From Bacillus sp. FJAT-25509 (GTDB taxonomy: Bacteria; Bacillota; Bacilli; Bacillales; Bacillaceae_G): DNA of 47,346 nucleotides. The translations under genes and the position numbers were made by a program. The stretch is from positions 1-47,346 of the forward strand of contig NZ_LJIZ01000027.1 in the NCBI RefSeq assembly GCF_001420605.1. The letters run 5' to 3'. Every line of letters begins with the position of its first letter. The stretch's first letter is position 1. Shown here in pieces: positions 24,928 through 33,917 of the stretch. The notes under the pieces were generated by a model. It saw only the letters and a list, made by a program, of their open reading frames with translations, did not search any database and was not told where the DNA came from.

Positions 24928-25101
24928 TACCTAACACTTGTTAGGTAAAAGGGTAAAAAAATATGATTGCTCTTTTTTTAGCATGGTGCCTATCTTACAG
25001 CGTCTACCTAACACTTGTTAGGTAAAGGGTAAAAAAAATATGATTGCTCTTTTTTTAGCATAGTGCCTTTCTTGTAAAGTCTACCTAACACTTGTTAGGT
25101 A
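24928..25101. repeat. Operators O2-O4 in a 77-bp tandem array
   Basis: TACCTAACACTTGTTAGGTA recurs at 24928, 25005 and 25082, exactly 77 bp apart. The spacer sequences are also repeated (AAGGGTAAAAAAAATATGAT, TGCTCTTTTTTTAGCAT, TGCCT). O1 lies 152 bp from O2. The array arose by tandem duplication of an operator-containing unit and extends about 350 bp upstream of the TetR gene. Confidence 0.85.
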
Positions 25102-25444
25102 AGGGGTAAAAAAATATATTACCTAAACTTAATATTTTGGCACTTTCTTGATTCCCTCCATTCACTAAAAAAATATATTGTAGCTATATTACCACCACAA
25201 AACACAGAATACAATGATTTTTCAGAAAATACTTTAAATAATTTATGAAAACTCTCAGGTCATCATTTTCTAAAAAGATGATCGCTTTTTTTAAGGCACT
25301 AATTTGTCTATTTAGGAATTAATTGAACTACAATTTTTTGTAAATTTTGTGTAATCATACTTCTTTCACAATGATATTTGATTTATTTTTCCATATTAGT
25401 GATATACTTAAATTATTAAATCCCTATTATAGGAGGAATGAAAA
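25102..25444. other. Intergenic region with orphan terminator
   Basis: A hairpin ATCATTTT/AAAGATGAT followed by CGCTTTTTTT (25262-25292, plus strand) ends no visible gene; a short untranslated RNA is possible. The region then leads to the promoter area of the 59-codon gene (TATACT near 25409). Confidence 0.4.
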
Positions 25445-25624
25445 ATGAACGAACAAGAATTAAAAGAATATCGTACAAATGTCATTTCATCACTAGAGGA
25501 AGAAATCGCTTATTATCAAAATTTAATTAAACTTACAAGACACAGCAGACTGAAAGAAAGCCATACATATAATCTTAAATTCATGCAAGAATTATTAGAC
25601 GCTGAAAAAGCTGATCAAAAATAA
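25445..25624 (+). CDS. 59-residue helical protein, unknown function
   Basis: ATG 25445 with AGGAGG 8 nt upstream opens a 59-codon frame. The product is acidic and almost wholly helical (NEQELKEYRT, ISSLEEEIAYYQNLIKLTRH, then LKFMQELLDAEKADQK), likely a short coiled-coil protein. It ends just before a T6 terminator. Codon use, ribosome site and terminator all support a real gene. No family is recognised; it is read away from the hyu operon. Confidence 0.75.
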   Translation: MNEQELKEYRTNVISSLEEEIAYYQNLIKLTRHSRLKESHTYNLKFMQELLDAEKADQK

Positions 25625-25637
25625 TTAATAATGGAGA

Positions 25638-25667
25638 GGTGCCTTCTAAGTGGAAGGTGCCTTTTTT
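25638..25667 (+). terminator. Rho-independent terminator
   Basis: GGTGCCTTC/GAAGGTGCC (two wobble pairs) followed by T6. Confidence 0.75.
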
Positions 25668-25720
25668 GATGTTGAGAATGGATAATTTTCATTTATGTGC
25701 GACAAGTATTTGCAGTTTAA

Positions 25721-25747
25721 AAGGCACCTCCCTAAAGGAAGGTGCCC
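25721..25747 (-). terminator. Terminator of the S8 protease gene
   Basis: Minus strand GGCACCT/AGGTGCC with inner CCTTTAGG and a TTTT tail, 14 bp after the stop. Confidence 0.8.
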
Positions 25748-25760
25748 TCTCTTACTTTAT

Positions 25761-28700
25761 TTACTTCAATCCAAAAGCTTTAATAATGTCTTGATTAATA
25801 CTATTACCTGCATCGTCCCAAGCACTTGCTCTTAATGATACAGAAGATGCATTTTTACGGTTTTCAATTCTAGCTTTCCAGCCATCTTTTTCACGATTTA
25901 AATCAACAAGTTCCCAAGTCTTGCCTTCATCATATGAAACTTCTAATGTTGCACCTTTCATCTTACCGTTTCCTGGTGCACCAGCTACTTGAATAGCTTT
26001 CATTTCTAAATCGACCCAACGGCCTGATTTTGCATCACCATTCATGTCAGTTTCTACATTGTAATCAAGCGAGATTAATGGAAGTTCTGATTGATATTGT
26101 TCTTGTTCTTTAGACCAGAATGTCCACTCTGTATGTGTTTTTACAGAATTATCAAAGCGTTGTGGGTCGCGCCAAGCATCACTAACTACTTTATACTGTG
26201 TATTTGCAGTTGGGTATTCGTTAAATGAGTAGATCGCTTGTCCTTTTGCTTCTTTTACTAGTTTTGATCCTTGGTATAGTTTTAATGTTTGTGAACCTGG
26301 ATAATTAGATTCTGAACCTGTGCTTCCTACTCCAGAATCAGCCCATGCAGGAATATTGATGACTAAGTTGTTTCCTGTACGATAAGGTTTCCAGAAGCCA
26401 TCACCTAAACGAGGACGAGCAACTGGTGAGAACCATTCTTCATCTAATGTTGTTCCTGGTTTGTATGTTGCTTTTGGTTGGCGTACTTCCCAAGCCGCAT
26501 CTAGCACGCTAGCTTGATGATACCAAGAAGTGCCTTTTTGAGCAGAAACCCATTCAGTTCGAACTGATGGTAAATTTAATTTCATTTGGTAACCTACTCC
26601 ATTTGGTCGGTAAGATGGAATATCCCAACGGAATTCGCCACCTGCTGTAGCTTGATCTGATTTGTATTCAGCATTAATTTTTACAAGGTCGCTCGCTTTA
26701 GGTGAATAAGTTACGTCATTTGGTATTGCATTGTCATGGTTGTCAACAAGATCATAAACGTATTTCGTATTAGGAGTACCTACTACGTCAAGTTTTACTT
26801 TTTTGTCTTTTGCTTGCTCAATCAGTTTTTTACCTTCTGTTTGACTGATTGCTACAACCGAAATTGGAGAATCTGAAAGTGAATAATCATCATTTTCAAT
26901 TCCAACATATTCACTAATTTCTTCTGGTCCATCATTTACAGTAATAACTAGTTTTGCACCTGCTGCATATGCTGCTGCTGAGCGCTCCATACCAGTTACT
27001 TCATCACTTCGATCAACGATAACAGCCTTACCTTTAACATTTAATCCCTTATAATCAGCTTGCGCCCCTTTACCTACATAAACAGCGTCTAAGTTGTATT
27101 TTCCATCTAGTAATGTACTTCCAGCTTGTGGAAGATCATCTAATTCATTGCCTTTGAAATTGATTGTCATATATGGTTCAATCAATCTCCATCGCGTGTT
27201 AAATGTAAATTTTCCATTTTTAACTTTCTTAGTTGGCTCAGCATACATCTTATCAACTGTAACAGGCATCACATAGATGTCACTAACATTGCTGCCATCA
27301 ATTTCACGATAATATTCCATTTTTCTAAAACTTGCTTCTGCTTTATTTGGTACGTTTGCTGTAATTTCATTCGCTTTACGTGCATCCAATGTAACAGTTT
27401 GAGGACCATCTAAATTAATTTCAGGATTTCCTACAAGTGCAACGCCAGCGTGGTCAGTGTCTGTATCAACATCCATCATTGACATTGCAGAATAAGTTCC
27501 TGGTTTTAGGCGTAATTCAGTTGTACCATTAACTGCAATAAAATCTGGAACACCATCTGGGCCAAGTAGATTAATATACGCCAAGGCAGGGTTACCGTCG
27601 CGTCCAATTGCTTTTAACGTTAGTGGATATCTTTCCTCTTCTTTAATCATTGCCAAGGCAGTATGCACAACTGTTTTACCATCAACATTTGCAGAAATCT
27701 GACCTTGATATCGTTGTCCATTAGCACCTACGTTTGGATCAAGTGTAACAGTAACTTTTGCACTACCTTTTGCCGGTACAGTTACTTTGTTCGTTGAAAG
27801 TTTAAATAAACCAGCAGGTGCATCTGCATCGCTATTATCAGTAATTTTCGCTGATAAGTCTAACGTCACAGCCTTATCACTGTCGTTAGTGTACGTAATT
27901 GTTTTCTCTTTCGAAGCATCATTTTCATGAGGCCAAGCATAGAAACCAAAATCCAGTGAACCTGTCGCACGCAAATCACCGAGAGTAGCTGCTGCAACAT
28001 CAAGACGTCCAGTCCCACCTTCTAACGGCTTAATATCATCTAATTTTTTAGTTGTACTCATTAATGCATCTTTCAGCTGTGCGCCTGTCCAATCAGGATG
28101 GCGTTGGGAAAGAATTGCAGCCGCTCCTGCCACATGTGGCGTAGCCATCGACGTACCACTCATCGAAAGATAAGATCCACTTCCTTGCGTTGAATATTGA
28201 GATCGTGCTGCAGTAATATTTACACCTGGTGCTGTTAGATCAGGCTTTAATCCCTCACTACCAAAACGAGGACCTTTTGATGAGAAATAAGCAAGATTAT
28301 CTGATTTATCAACTGCACCAACTGTAAGTGCCGCATCTGCTGCTCCAGGAGAACCGATTCCTTCACGACCTGTATTACCAGCCGCAATAACGAACAGAGA
28401 GCCTGTCTCAGCACTTAAATTATTAACTGCTTGTGCCATCGGATCCGTTCCATCACTTGACTCATCGCTTCCTAAACTCATACTGACAATCTTGGCATTA
28501 TGTGCAGCCCACTCCATACCATCAATAATCCATGAATCAAGTCCAAAGCCTTCATTGCTTAACACTTTTCCTACAATTAAGCTTGCTCCTGGTGCTACAC
28601 CTTTATATTTTCCACCTGATGCTGCCCCTGTTCCTAGTACAGTAGATGCAACATGAGTACCATGTGCATGAAAATCGCGTACATCTTGATCTGGAACAAA

Positions 28701-29522
28701 GCTTTTTGTTTCTTTTATTTGACCAGCTACATCTGGATGCTGTGCATCGATCCCTGTATCAAGAACTGCAACTTTTACGCCACTTCCGTTGTAACCAGCA
28801 TTCCAAGCAGTCGGTGCCCCAATTTGTGGAACACTTTGCTCAAGCGTTGCCTTAACACGACCATCTAACCAAATTTTTTCAATTCCAGGTATAACTAATG
28901 ACTTTGTCGATTTTGTAGAATCCGCAGATTTTATATTTTTCTTAACATCTTGCCAAAAATCTTTCGAATCCTTCTTATTTGCAGAAAGCGCTGCCCCATT
29001 TATACTTTCAAGTTCATGTGTTTTCTCTGAAGCTTTTAACGTTGGCTTTGCACTTGAGCGAGTTTTAGACTCTGAATATTGTACGATAACAGGTAATGTC
29101 TTTTGAGAAGCATCATCGTATCCATCCTCTATTAGTTTCGTAATATTGAATAGATCTCGATCTAATGCACCAGAAGCTAAGTAAGGCATCGCTTGTTTTG
29201 GAATAACATATGTATCCTTATTGACTGTCATGATATGTGAACCACCTTCAGCTTTATCCGCTGGCTCAACACTAATCACACTTTGTCCATCTGCAAACTC
29301 TGTTACAGTTACTACATCACCTGTAATAAGAGTAATCACATGCTTCCCTGTACTTGCTTTTGCGTTAATTCCTTGAAGATTCGTTTCTACAGCATTACTA
29401 TTTGATAAATTTGAAACATTATTGCTTGTCCCAGCAGCTAACGCTTGAAAAGTCGGAACAGCAATAAGAGCTGTCGTCATCATCGCAGTAACATACTTAT
29501 TTAACCTTGGCTTTCCTGTCAT
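25761..29522 (-). CDS. Large secreted subtilisin-like (S8) serine protease
   Basis: A 1253-residue exported protease. Signal peptide (about 1-30, ends ALAA), then a propeptide region opening with KHVITLITGDVVTVTEFADG, a pattern more usual in actinobacterial S8 proteases. The catalytic domain has Asp255 (VAVLDTGIDAQHPDV), His287 (HAHGTHVAS) and Ser458 (SMSGTSMATPHVAG). After it come a beta-sandwich region, a PA-like insert (about 810-900, AAAYAAGAKLVITVNDG) and further C-terminal beta domains ending SVSLRASAWDDAGNSIN. There is no sortase or SLH anchor, so it is probably released. Start ATG 29522 is 6 nt after AGGAGAG; the frame upstream to 29567 crosses that site. Monocistronic. Confidence 0.92.
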   Translation of the reverse strand: MTGKPRLNKYVTAMMTTALIAVPTFQALAAGTSNNVSNLSNSNAVETNLQGINAKASTGKHVITLITGDVVTVTEFADGQSVISVEPADKAEGGSHIMTVNKDTYVIPKQAMPYLASGALDRDLFNITKLIEDGYDDASQKTLPVIVQYSESKTRSSAKPTLKASEKTHELESINGAALSANKKDSKDFWQDVKKNIKSADSTKSTKSLVIPGIEKIWLDGRVKATLEQSVPQIGAPTAWNAGYNGSGVKVAVLDTGIDAQHPDVAGQIKETKSFVPDQDVRDFHAHGTHVASTVLGTGAASGGKYKGVAPGASLIVGKVLSNEGFGLDSWIIDGMEWAAHNAKIVSMSLGSDESSDGTDPMAQAVNNLSAETGSLFVIAAGNTGREGIGSPGAADAALTVGAVDKSDNLAYFSSKGPRFGSEGLKPDLTAPGVNITAARSQYSTQGSGSYLSMSGTSMATPHVAGAAAILSQRHPDWTGAQLKDALMSTTKKLDDIKPLEGGTGRLDVAAATLGDLRATGSLDFGFYAWPHENDASKEKTITYTNDSDKAVTLDLSAKITDNSDADAPAGLFKLSTNKVTVPAKGSAKVTVTLDPNVGANGQRYQGQISANVDGKTVVHTALAMIKEEERYPLTLKAIGRDGNPALAYINLLGPDGVPDFIAVNGTTELRLKPGTYSAMSMMDVDTDTDHAGVALVGNPEINLDGPQTVTLDARKANEITANVPNKAEASFRKMEYYREIDGSNVSDIYVMPVTVDKMYAEPTKKVKNGKFTFNTRWRLIEPYMTINFKGNELDDLPQAGSTLLDGKYNLDAVYVGKGAQADYKGLNVKGKAVIVDRSDEVTGMERSAAAYAAGAKLVITVNDGPEEISEYVGIENDDYSLSDSPISVVAISQTEGKKLIEQAKDKKVKLDVVGTPNTKYVYDLVDNHDNAIPNDVTYSPKASDLVKINAEYKSDQATAGGEFRWDIPSYRPNGVGYQMKLNLPSVRTEWVSAQKGTSWYHQASVLDAAWEVRQPKATYKPGTTLDEEWFSPVARPRLGDGFWKPYRTGNNLVINIPAWADSGVGSTGSESNYPGSQTLKLYQGSKLVKEAKGQAIYSFNEYPTANTQYKVVSDAWRDPQRFDNSVKTHTEWTFWSKEQEQYQSELPLISLDYNVETDMNGDAKSGRWVDLEMKAIQVAGAPGNGKMKGATLEVSYDEGKTWELVDLNREKDGWKARIENRKNASSVSLRASAWDDAGNSINQDIIKAFGLK

Positions 29523-30016
29523 CTTACACTCTCCTATTCTGATAAAATAAATAAAGCGACTTCTCATATGAATCTATTAAAATCGATTTTAATCGTTCAT
29601 ATCCAAACCACTTTTTAAAAAGCACTCTACATTATCAAAATATAAAGAATATTCAATAATTGGTCAATTGGGTTATTTAAGCCCTGGTTTATCAGCGTTT
29701 CTTTAAAATGCACTAATTTTTCTAATCATTTTCAAATGAAATTAACCCACTTATTTTCACAAAATAAATGATTAGTTATTTACTTTTCAAATTATTGTCT
29801 AGTTAAATAAACCTATTAATCTGTCTCAGAAAAGCATCAAAAGAGAGAAAATACACCTATTAAAATAATGCTAAAAAATCGGGTTATTTGCTATATATAA
29901 AAGCACTTAACAACTTGTAATATTAAGTGCCCTTCCCCTTTTTTCTATGTGTTTAAATTAGGTGATACAAGTTTAATAACCTGGGTTATCCTTAAATTCT
30001 TAGACTTTCTAACAAA
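29523..30016. other. Intergenic region, 494 bp
   Basis: Contains the upstream region of the protease (AT-rich, no certain promoter) and, at 29903-29930, hairpin GCACTTAA/TTAAGTGC, which probably terminates the membrane-protein gene at 30017. No gene is seen. Confidence 0.5.
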
Positions 30017-30547
30017 TTACTTACCTTTAAAACTAAATCCTGTAGTTATCAAACAAGAAAGAAATGCAACAATCGAAACCATTAATCCAAACATCAATCC
30101 TAATGAACTCATAAACAGATCTTCACCTGGATATGAAGGTTCAAGATTTAATAACCAATATAGAAACAAAATCGATAATAAAATATAAAAACTACTTCCT
30201 AAAATACTCATTTTAATTCGGTTTGCGTTCGTACCTTGCCATGCCTTATTCACGATTATCCACAAAAAGAAACTTCCAAAGATGGCCAAAATCATTACCA
30301 ACAAATGGAGAAATGGAATTAGTAGATACGTTAATAGATAAATTATCAGACAAGTAGTAAAAAACAACGTTGCATTCACAATAAACAAGAACATTCCTGA
30401 CATCAAATGATTTTGAAACCAACTAGTATTATTTAATTTAAAAACAAGTTTGTTATTTTCACCAAGCATGAATGAGACTTTATCTCTTTTAAATAGAAAT
30501 ATGGAAACTACAATAAAAACGAACAATAAAAATAAAGTCAATGACAC
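30017..30547 (-). CDS. Polytopic membrane protein, unknown function
   Basis: A 176-residue hydrophobic protein with about five transmembrane helices (residues 2-20, 50-72, 74-96, 112-132 and 146-170). Between the first two is a polar loop, KRDKVSFMLGENNKLVFKLN. No family is recognised. The start GTG 30547 is 4 nt after GGAGG; TTG 30541 is the alternative with better spacing. It is divergent from the lipoprotein gene at 30721. Confidence 0.65.
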   Translation of the reverse strand: MSLTLFLLFVFIVVSIFLFKRDKVSFMLGENNKLVFKLNNTSWFQNHLMSGMFLFIVNATLFFTTCLIIYLLTYLLIPFLHLLVMILAIFGSFFLWIIVNKAWQGTNANRIKMSILGSSFYILLSILFLYWLLNLEPSYPGEDLFMSSLGLMFGLMVSIVAFLSCLITTGFSFKGK

Positions 30548-30720
30548 TTCACCTCCAAATTTAAGTCTTATTATAACTAATCATAAAATGAAATATATTC
30601 CAGTAGAGTAAGAAACTATGAAATTTATATGAAAAATAAATCTTTCACAAAATAATAACATTCATAAATCTTACTCTCTAATAATTTATCTATAATAAAA
30701 AATAATAAGGAGTGATATTT

Positions 30721-31095
30721 ATGAGGGTGAAAATACTAGTTTTATTCGCTACAATACTTTTTATAGTTTCTCTTTCTGCTTGTATTAATAAAAATAAGTT
30801 TGATAATCAGTTAAATCAGGTTATAAAACTTGAAAAAGATTATTTAAAAAATAAAATGAAAGTAAATAATACTGAAAAAATTAAACGCTCTAGTATTGTT
30901 ATTGCAGTCTATAAAAACGGTGACTATATCAACCTAACTTACGATCTAAATAATTCTTCTAATAAAATAGATTGCTTTTATATAAAAACGAAAGAATCAA
31001 AATATATTCGATACTTGAATACAGATAAAGAAATTGAAAAAGTAGAGAAGGACTTAAGACATGCTGATTATATAGAAAATACTTATTACAAGTAA
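30721..31095 (+). CDS. Small lipoprotein of unknown function
   Basis: A 124-residue lipoprotein: MRVKILVLFATILFIVSLSAC, Cys21 in a consensus lipobox. A basic, Lys/Asn-rich body follows, starting with a helix (NQLNQVIKLEKDYLKNK) and then strands SSIVIAVYKNGDYINLTYDL and DCFYIKTKESKYIRYL. DUF4467/YusW-like small lipoproteins look similar, but I cannot place it. ATG 30721 is 8 nt after AAGGAG; GTG 30712 overlaps the ribosome site. It is followed by a strong two-way terminator. Confidence 0.7.
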   Translation: MRVKILVLFATILFIVSLSACINKNKFDNQLNQVIKLEKDYLKNKMKVNNTEKIKRSSIVIAVYKNGDYINLTYDLNNSSNKIDCFYIKTKESKYIRYLNTDKEIEKVEKDLRHADYIENTYYK

Positions 31096-31117
31096 TTTTA
31101 AATATTAAATAAAAAAT

Positions 31118-31160
31118 GGAATGCAAGATAAACCGATACTCCCGGTTTTATCTTCATTCC
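31118..31160. terminator. Bidirectional terminator
   Basis: GGAATG and AAGATAAACCG pair with CGGTTTTATCTT and CATTCC; A6 on the left and a T-rich right flank. It serves the lipoprotein gene and the converging AlbA_2 gene. Confidence 0.8.
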
Positions 31161-31195
31161 TATAATTTCTATGTTTTATTCTCTCCTCACACCAA

Positions 31196-31939
31196 TCACT
31201 CAATATTACTAACCTCCAATACAATCTCAATCTTCCGCTTCTTCTTTTCAATCATTCTGGCAATAAATTCACTAAAATCATCTTTATGGCTCTTTTGGTT
31301 TTTACTTGTATCACCACTAATTGCAGCTATCCGATAAAGGATCTTTAATTGTTCCATATGCTCATTTAGACTCATATTTGATAAGTCCTCATATTGTTCA
31401 ATGAGCCTTTTTCTAAAAATAATTTCTAAATCATCGTTTGTGGCGGTTTCGTTTGAAGTATTTTTTCGAATATAAATTTTATCTGTAAATAATTTATCGG
31501 AGCCTCTTTTAGCTATAAACGGGATATATCGATTTTGCTCGGGGATATAAATGATGAAGAAGGTTTTACCACTAAAATATCCATACATTTCATTCTCGTC
31601 GTAATCAATTTGTTGAAGATGATAAATTAGAAAAGAAGGTAAATAGCCATTTAATTTTCTTTGAAAATCGGTTGGATCCTTTAGCTCTTCTTTAAGGATT
31701 CCGACTGGGTGATTATCATCATTTACGCCAAAAATAATTGATCCTCCACCAGAATTCGCCATTGCAATTATTAATTTTGCAATTTGATCCTCTCTAACGA
31801 ATGTTTCCTTAAAATCCAATGCATTATTTTCTCCAAAAGATTGTTCAATCAGATTTTTAAGAGAAGCAATATCAAAATTCTTGTCTGCATAATTAAATGT
31901 ATTTAAAAATTCCTGCTTATAAATCGGCCTTTTAACCAT
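31196..31939 (-). CDS. AlbA_2 (Schlafen-type) domain protein
   Basis: A 247-residue cytoplasmic protein. Residues about 30-140 form an AlbA_2 domain: ALDFKETFVREDQIAKLIIA, then MANSGGGSIIFGVNDDNHPV, then IYIRKNTSNETATNDDLEII. The N-G-G-G-x-I-x-F-G-V motif is diagnostic. The domain occurs in helix-turn-helix regulators and in several anti-phage proteins; here it carries only a short helical C-terminus. Start ATG 31939 has AGGTGG upstream; ATG 31957 lacks a site. It lies 160 bp downstream of a RelA/SpoT-fold gene on the same strand but with a terminator between, so co-transcription is uncertain. Confidence 0.8.
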   Translation of the reverse strand: MVKRPIYKQEFLNTFNYADKNFDIASLKNLIEQSFGENNALDFKETFVREDQIAKLIIAMANSGGGSIIFGVNDDNHPVGILKEELKDPTDFQRKLNGYLPSFLIYHLQQIDYDENEMYGYFSGKTFFIIYIPEQNRYIPFIAKRGSDKLFTDKIYIRKNTSNETATNDDLEIIFRKRLIEQYEDLSNMSLNEHMEQLKILYRIAAISGDTSKNQKSHKDDFSEFIARMIEKKKRKIEIVLEVSNIE

Positions 31940-32055
31940 GATTCCACCTAGTTTCATATTTTTTAAAATCTAAACTAGATCTGTTATTACATTTAATGTT
32001 AGAAAAAAAGAAATGGCACCTAAAAAATCGTAGAAATTTTTCTGGTAAAAAGTGC

Positions 32056-32081
32056 AAAAAAACCAAAGCATATAGCCTTGG
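32056..32081 (-). terminator. Terminator after the RelA/SpoT gene
   Basis: GCCAAGGC TATAT GCTTTGG on the minus strand, followed by T7. Confidence 0.8.
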
Positions 32082-32098
32082 CTTTTAATAACAGTTAT

Positions 32099-33055
32099 CT
32101 AAAAATCGCTAGGAAATATTCTTCGTTTAAAGTGATATTCAACCGAGCGATTATTAAACAGATTACTATAATTTACTTTAATCTTTTTAACTTCTAATTG
32201 CTTAATCTTCTCTTCCAGTGACTTCTTATCTTCATCAGTTAATTTTCCATCCTCTGACAAACTAGAAATTTCATCTAATAATTCCTGAATCATTTCATCA
32301 CGAAATTCTTTTTCTTCGTTTTGTTGATAAATTGTCATCTTTGTATGAAGGATTGAATTGACCAATTCGTCAGCCCCACCCGAAAGCCTATTTAAAATTA
32401 AAAGTTGTTCATTTAATATCTCATTATCTAAATCATAAGGATACCTTAGTTGATGATCTATTTCGCTCCAGCCTTCTTCAAATATCGTTCTTACTTGAAT
32501 TTCAGCTAAATAATTTACTTTTGTCATTTGTGACTTAATTACATAATGCCATGATCGATATCCTGCATCATGAACTAAAAACTGGAACTTTTCTTCTTCG
32601 ATATGTTGTTCACTCGTCATATCACCTAAGCGATGGTAAATAGTCGCTTTTTCATGTAAATTCCAATTTTGTCTAATTGTTTTATCTATATCTGCAGCTT
32701 GGTATTTATATAAATGCAATGCTCTTATACCAATTAGATCTGTAATTTCAGATTTATAATTCGAAACATTGATTTCATATTCTGAGTCTGATTTTTTGCC
32801 TTTTATCGTCTTTCGAATAATCTTTTCAATTAAATGATCAGGATACTTTATTCGCGATTTCACAGTATGAATTTCAGGATTTTTACGGAGTATTTCCGAA
32901 ATAAAAGTAGCTACCGTTTCAAGATTCGGTATTTCTGATATGTATTCATTATAAATTTCAATATATTTTGACCAGTCTAAACAGTACTTTTCAAAATCCT
33001 GTTCATCGATTTTATATTTTTCAAAGAAGTACTTTTGATTCTCTATTAGGCCCAT
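32099..33055 (-). CDS. RelA/SpoT synthetase-domain protein (small alarmone synthetase-like)
   Basis: A 318-residue protein. Residues about 60-210 are a RelA/SpoT nucleotidyl-pyrophosphotransferase domain: TVKSRIKYPDHLIEKI (substrate Arg/Lys), DLIGIR with Asp106, AGYRSWHY (GYxSxH), AEIQVRTIFEEGW (Glu185, Gln187, Arg189) and IDHQLRY. The catalytic set looks complete. There is no HD hydrolase and no TGS/ACT regulatory part. The C-terminal 100 residues form a charged coiled coil (RDEMIQELLDEISSLSEDGK...). It could make (p)ppGpp, or be one of the toxic SAS effectors that modify tRNA or make (pp)pApp. Start ATG 33055 is 7 nt after AAGGAG; the frame upstream to 33097 crosses the site. Confidence 0.85.
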   Translation of the reverse strand: MGLIENQKYFFEKYKIDEQDFEKYCLDWSKYIEIYNEYISEIPNLETVATFISEILRKNPEIHTVKSRIKYPDHLIEKIIRKTIKGKKSDSEYEINVSNYKSEITDLIGIRALHLYKYQAADIDKTIRQNWNLHEKATIYHRLGDMTSEQHIEEEKFQFLVHDAGYRSWHYVIKSQMTKVNYLAEIQVRTIFEEGWSEIDHQLRYPYDLDNEILNEQLLILNRLSGGADELVNSILHTKMTIYQQNEEKEFRDEMIQELLDEISSLSEDGKLTDEDKKSLEEKIKQLEVKKIKVNYSNLFNNRSVEYHFKRRIFPSDF

Positions 33056-33244
33056 ACGTTTTCTCCTTCTTACATTTCCATAACCATATCCTACCATATT
33101 TGTGGAAGAAACATACTTTTTCAGTACATTTACTTTGCAAGGCTATATTACTTCTCAGATGGTAGGAATATCTTTTTCTGTAATTTTCTTATTCTTTTTT
33201 GCGTATAGTGATTTGATCTGATTTAAGGGAACAATACGCTGATT

Positions 33245-33390
33245 TTATAGCTTGTCTACTACTCTCTTATTTATTTTCTCGCTAATCCCTACTTTACCAA
33301 CTGGAATTTCTTTTGCAAAATCACTTGAAGTACGTACACCAGCCAACGATAATAGTCCAGCAGTTAACATTACTTTTCTTACCTTTTCAT
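33245..33390 (-). pseudogene. Exported small peptide with one-base frameshift near the start
   Basis: ATG 33390 lies 7 nt after GGAGG, but the frame stops after three codons (MKR). One extra A in the AAAA run (33384-33387) would give a 48-residue peptide starting MKKVRKVMLTAGLLSLAG, a clean signal peptide, and ending SEKINKRVVDKL. A good promoter lies 40-70 bp upstream. The open frame as it stands can only start at ATG 33397 (no spacing to GGAGG) or 33370. Possibilities are a real inactivating deletion, phase variation, or a sequencing error in the A run. Size and export signal resemble secreted signalling peptides, but no receptor gene is adjacent. Confidence 0.45.
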
Positions 33391-33431
33391 ACCCCATCCT
33401 CCATATGGTATAATATGGAAATTGAAACACC

Positions 33432-33460
33432 ATTGTAATATCCCTTGTAACATTAGTCAA
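33432..33460 (-). promoter_or_regulatory. SigA promoter of the small exported peptide
   Basis: TTGACT (33455-33460), 17-bp spacer, TACAAT (33432-33437), minus strand. Confidence 0.65.
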
Positions 33461-33493
33461 ACCAGTCTAAATATTAATAAAAGGGGTAACTTT

Positions 33494-33886
33494 ATGAAAA
33501 CATTCAGCTATTTAAGTTTTTTTCTACTTTATGTGCTAGGATTATTTTTATTGTTAGACTTCATTTTTAAGTTTCAAAACGCAACTTTTGACAATACTTA
33601 TTACAGTGTTTTATTCCCATTTTTAGGACTATTTCTGATTGGTATTTATGCATCTTTACCAAAATTCGTAACCAAGATTACAAAGTCGAGTTCATCTTAT
33701 ATTTCTAATGAAAAATTGAAATGGTTTGTCTTACTAATTTCCCTGATTATACTTTCGTTAATTATTTTAATAAAGTTTAACATTTATCAAAATGTATTAG
33801 TCACTATATTAATTTTTATAGGTTATGTACTCTCATTAATTACAGGATATAAATTAGTAAGGTTCATAAATAAAAGTATAGAATAA
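33494..33886 (+). CDS. Four-helix membrane protein, unknown function
   Basis: A 130-residue hydrophobic protein with helices at about 5-26, 38-57, 75-95 and 100-122, and a polar loop TKITKSSSSYISNEKLK between the second and third. No family is recognised. Start ATG 33494 follows AAAAGGGG; the frame upstream to 33422 has no ribosome site and overlaps the divergent promoter. It ends in a terminator. Confidence 0.65.
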   Translation: MKTFSYLSFFLLYVLGLFLLLDFIFKFQNATFDNTYYSVLFPFLGLFLIGIYASLPKFVTKITKSSSSYISNEKLKWFVLLISLIILSLIILIKFNIYQNVLVTILIFIGYVLSLITGYKLVRFINKSIE

Positions 33887-33893
33887 AAGAAGA

Positions 33894-33917
33894 AGAGGCC
33901 ACTAGTGGGCCTCTTTA
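33894..33917 (+). terminator. Rho-independent terminator
   Basis: AGAGGCC/GGCCTCT with a 7-nt loop, 8 bp after the stop. A second hairpin, AGCTGC/GCGGCT with a T-rich tail, follows at 33950-33972. Confidence 0.8.

Noticed and set aside
24928-25101. CRISPR array
   Set aside because: Only three units with similar spacers; the palindromes fit TetR operators.
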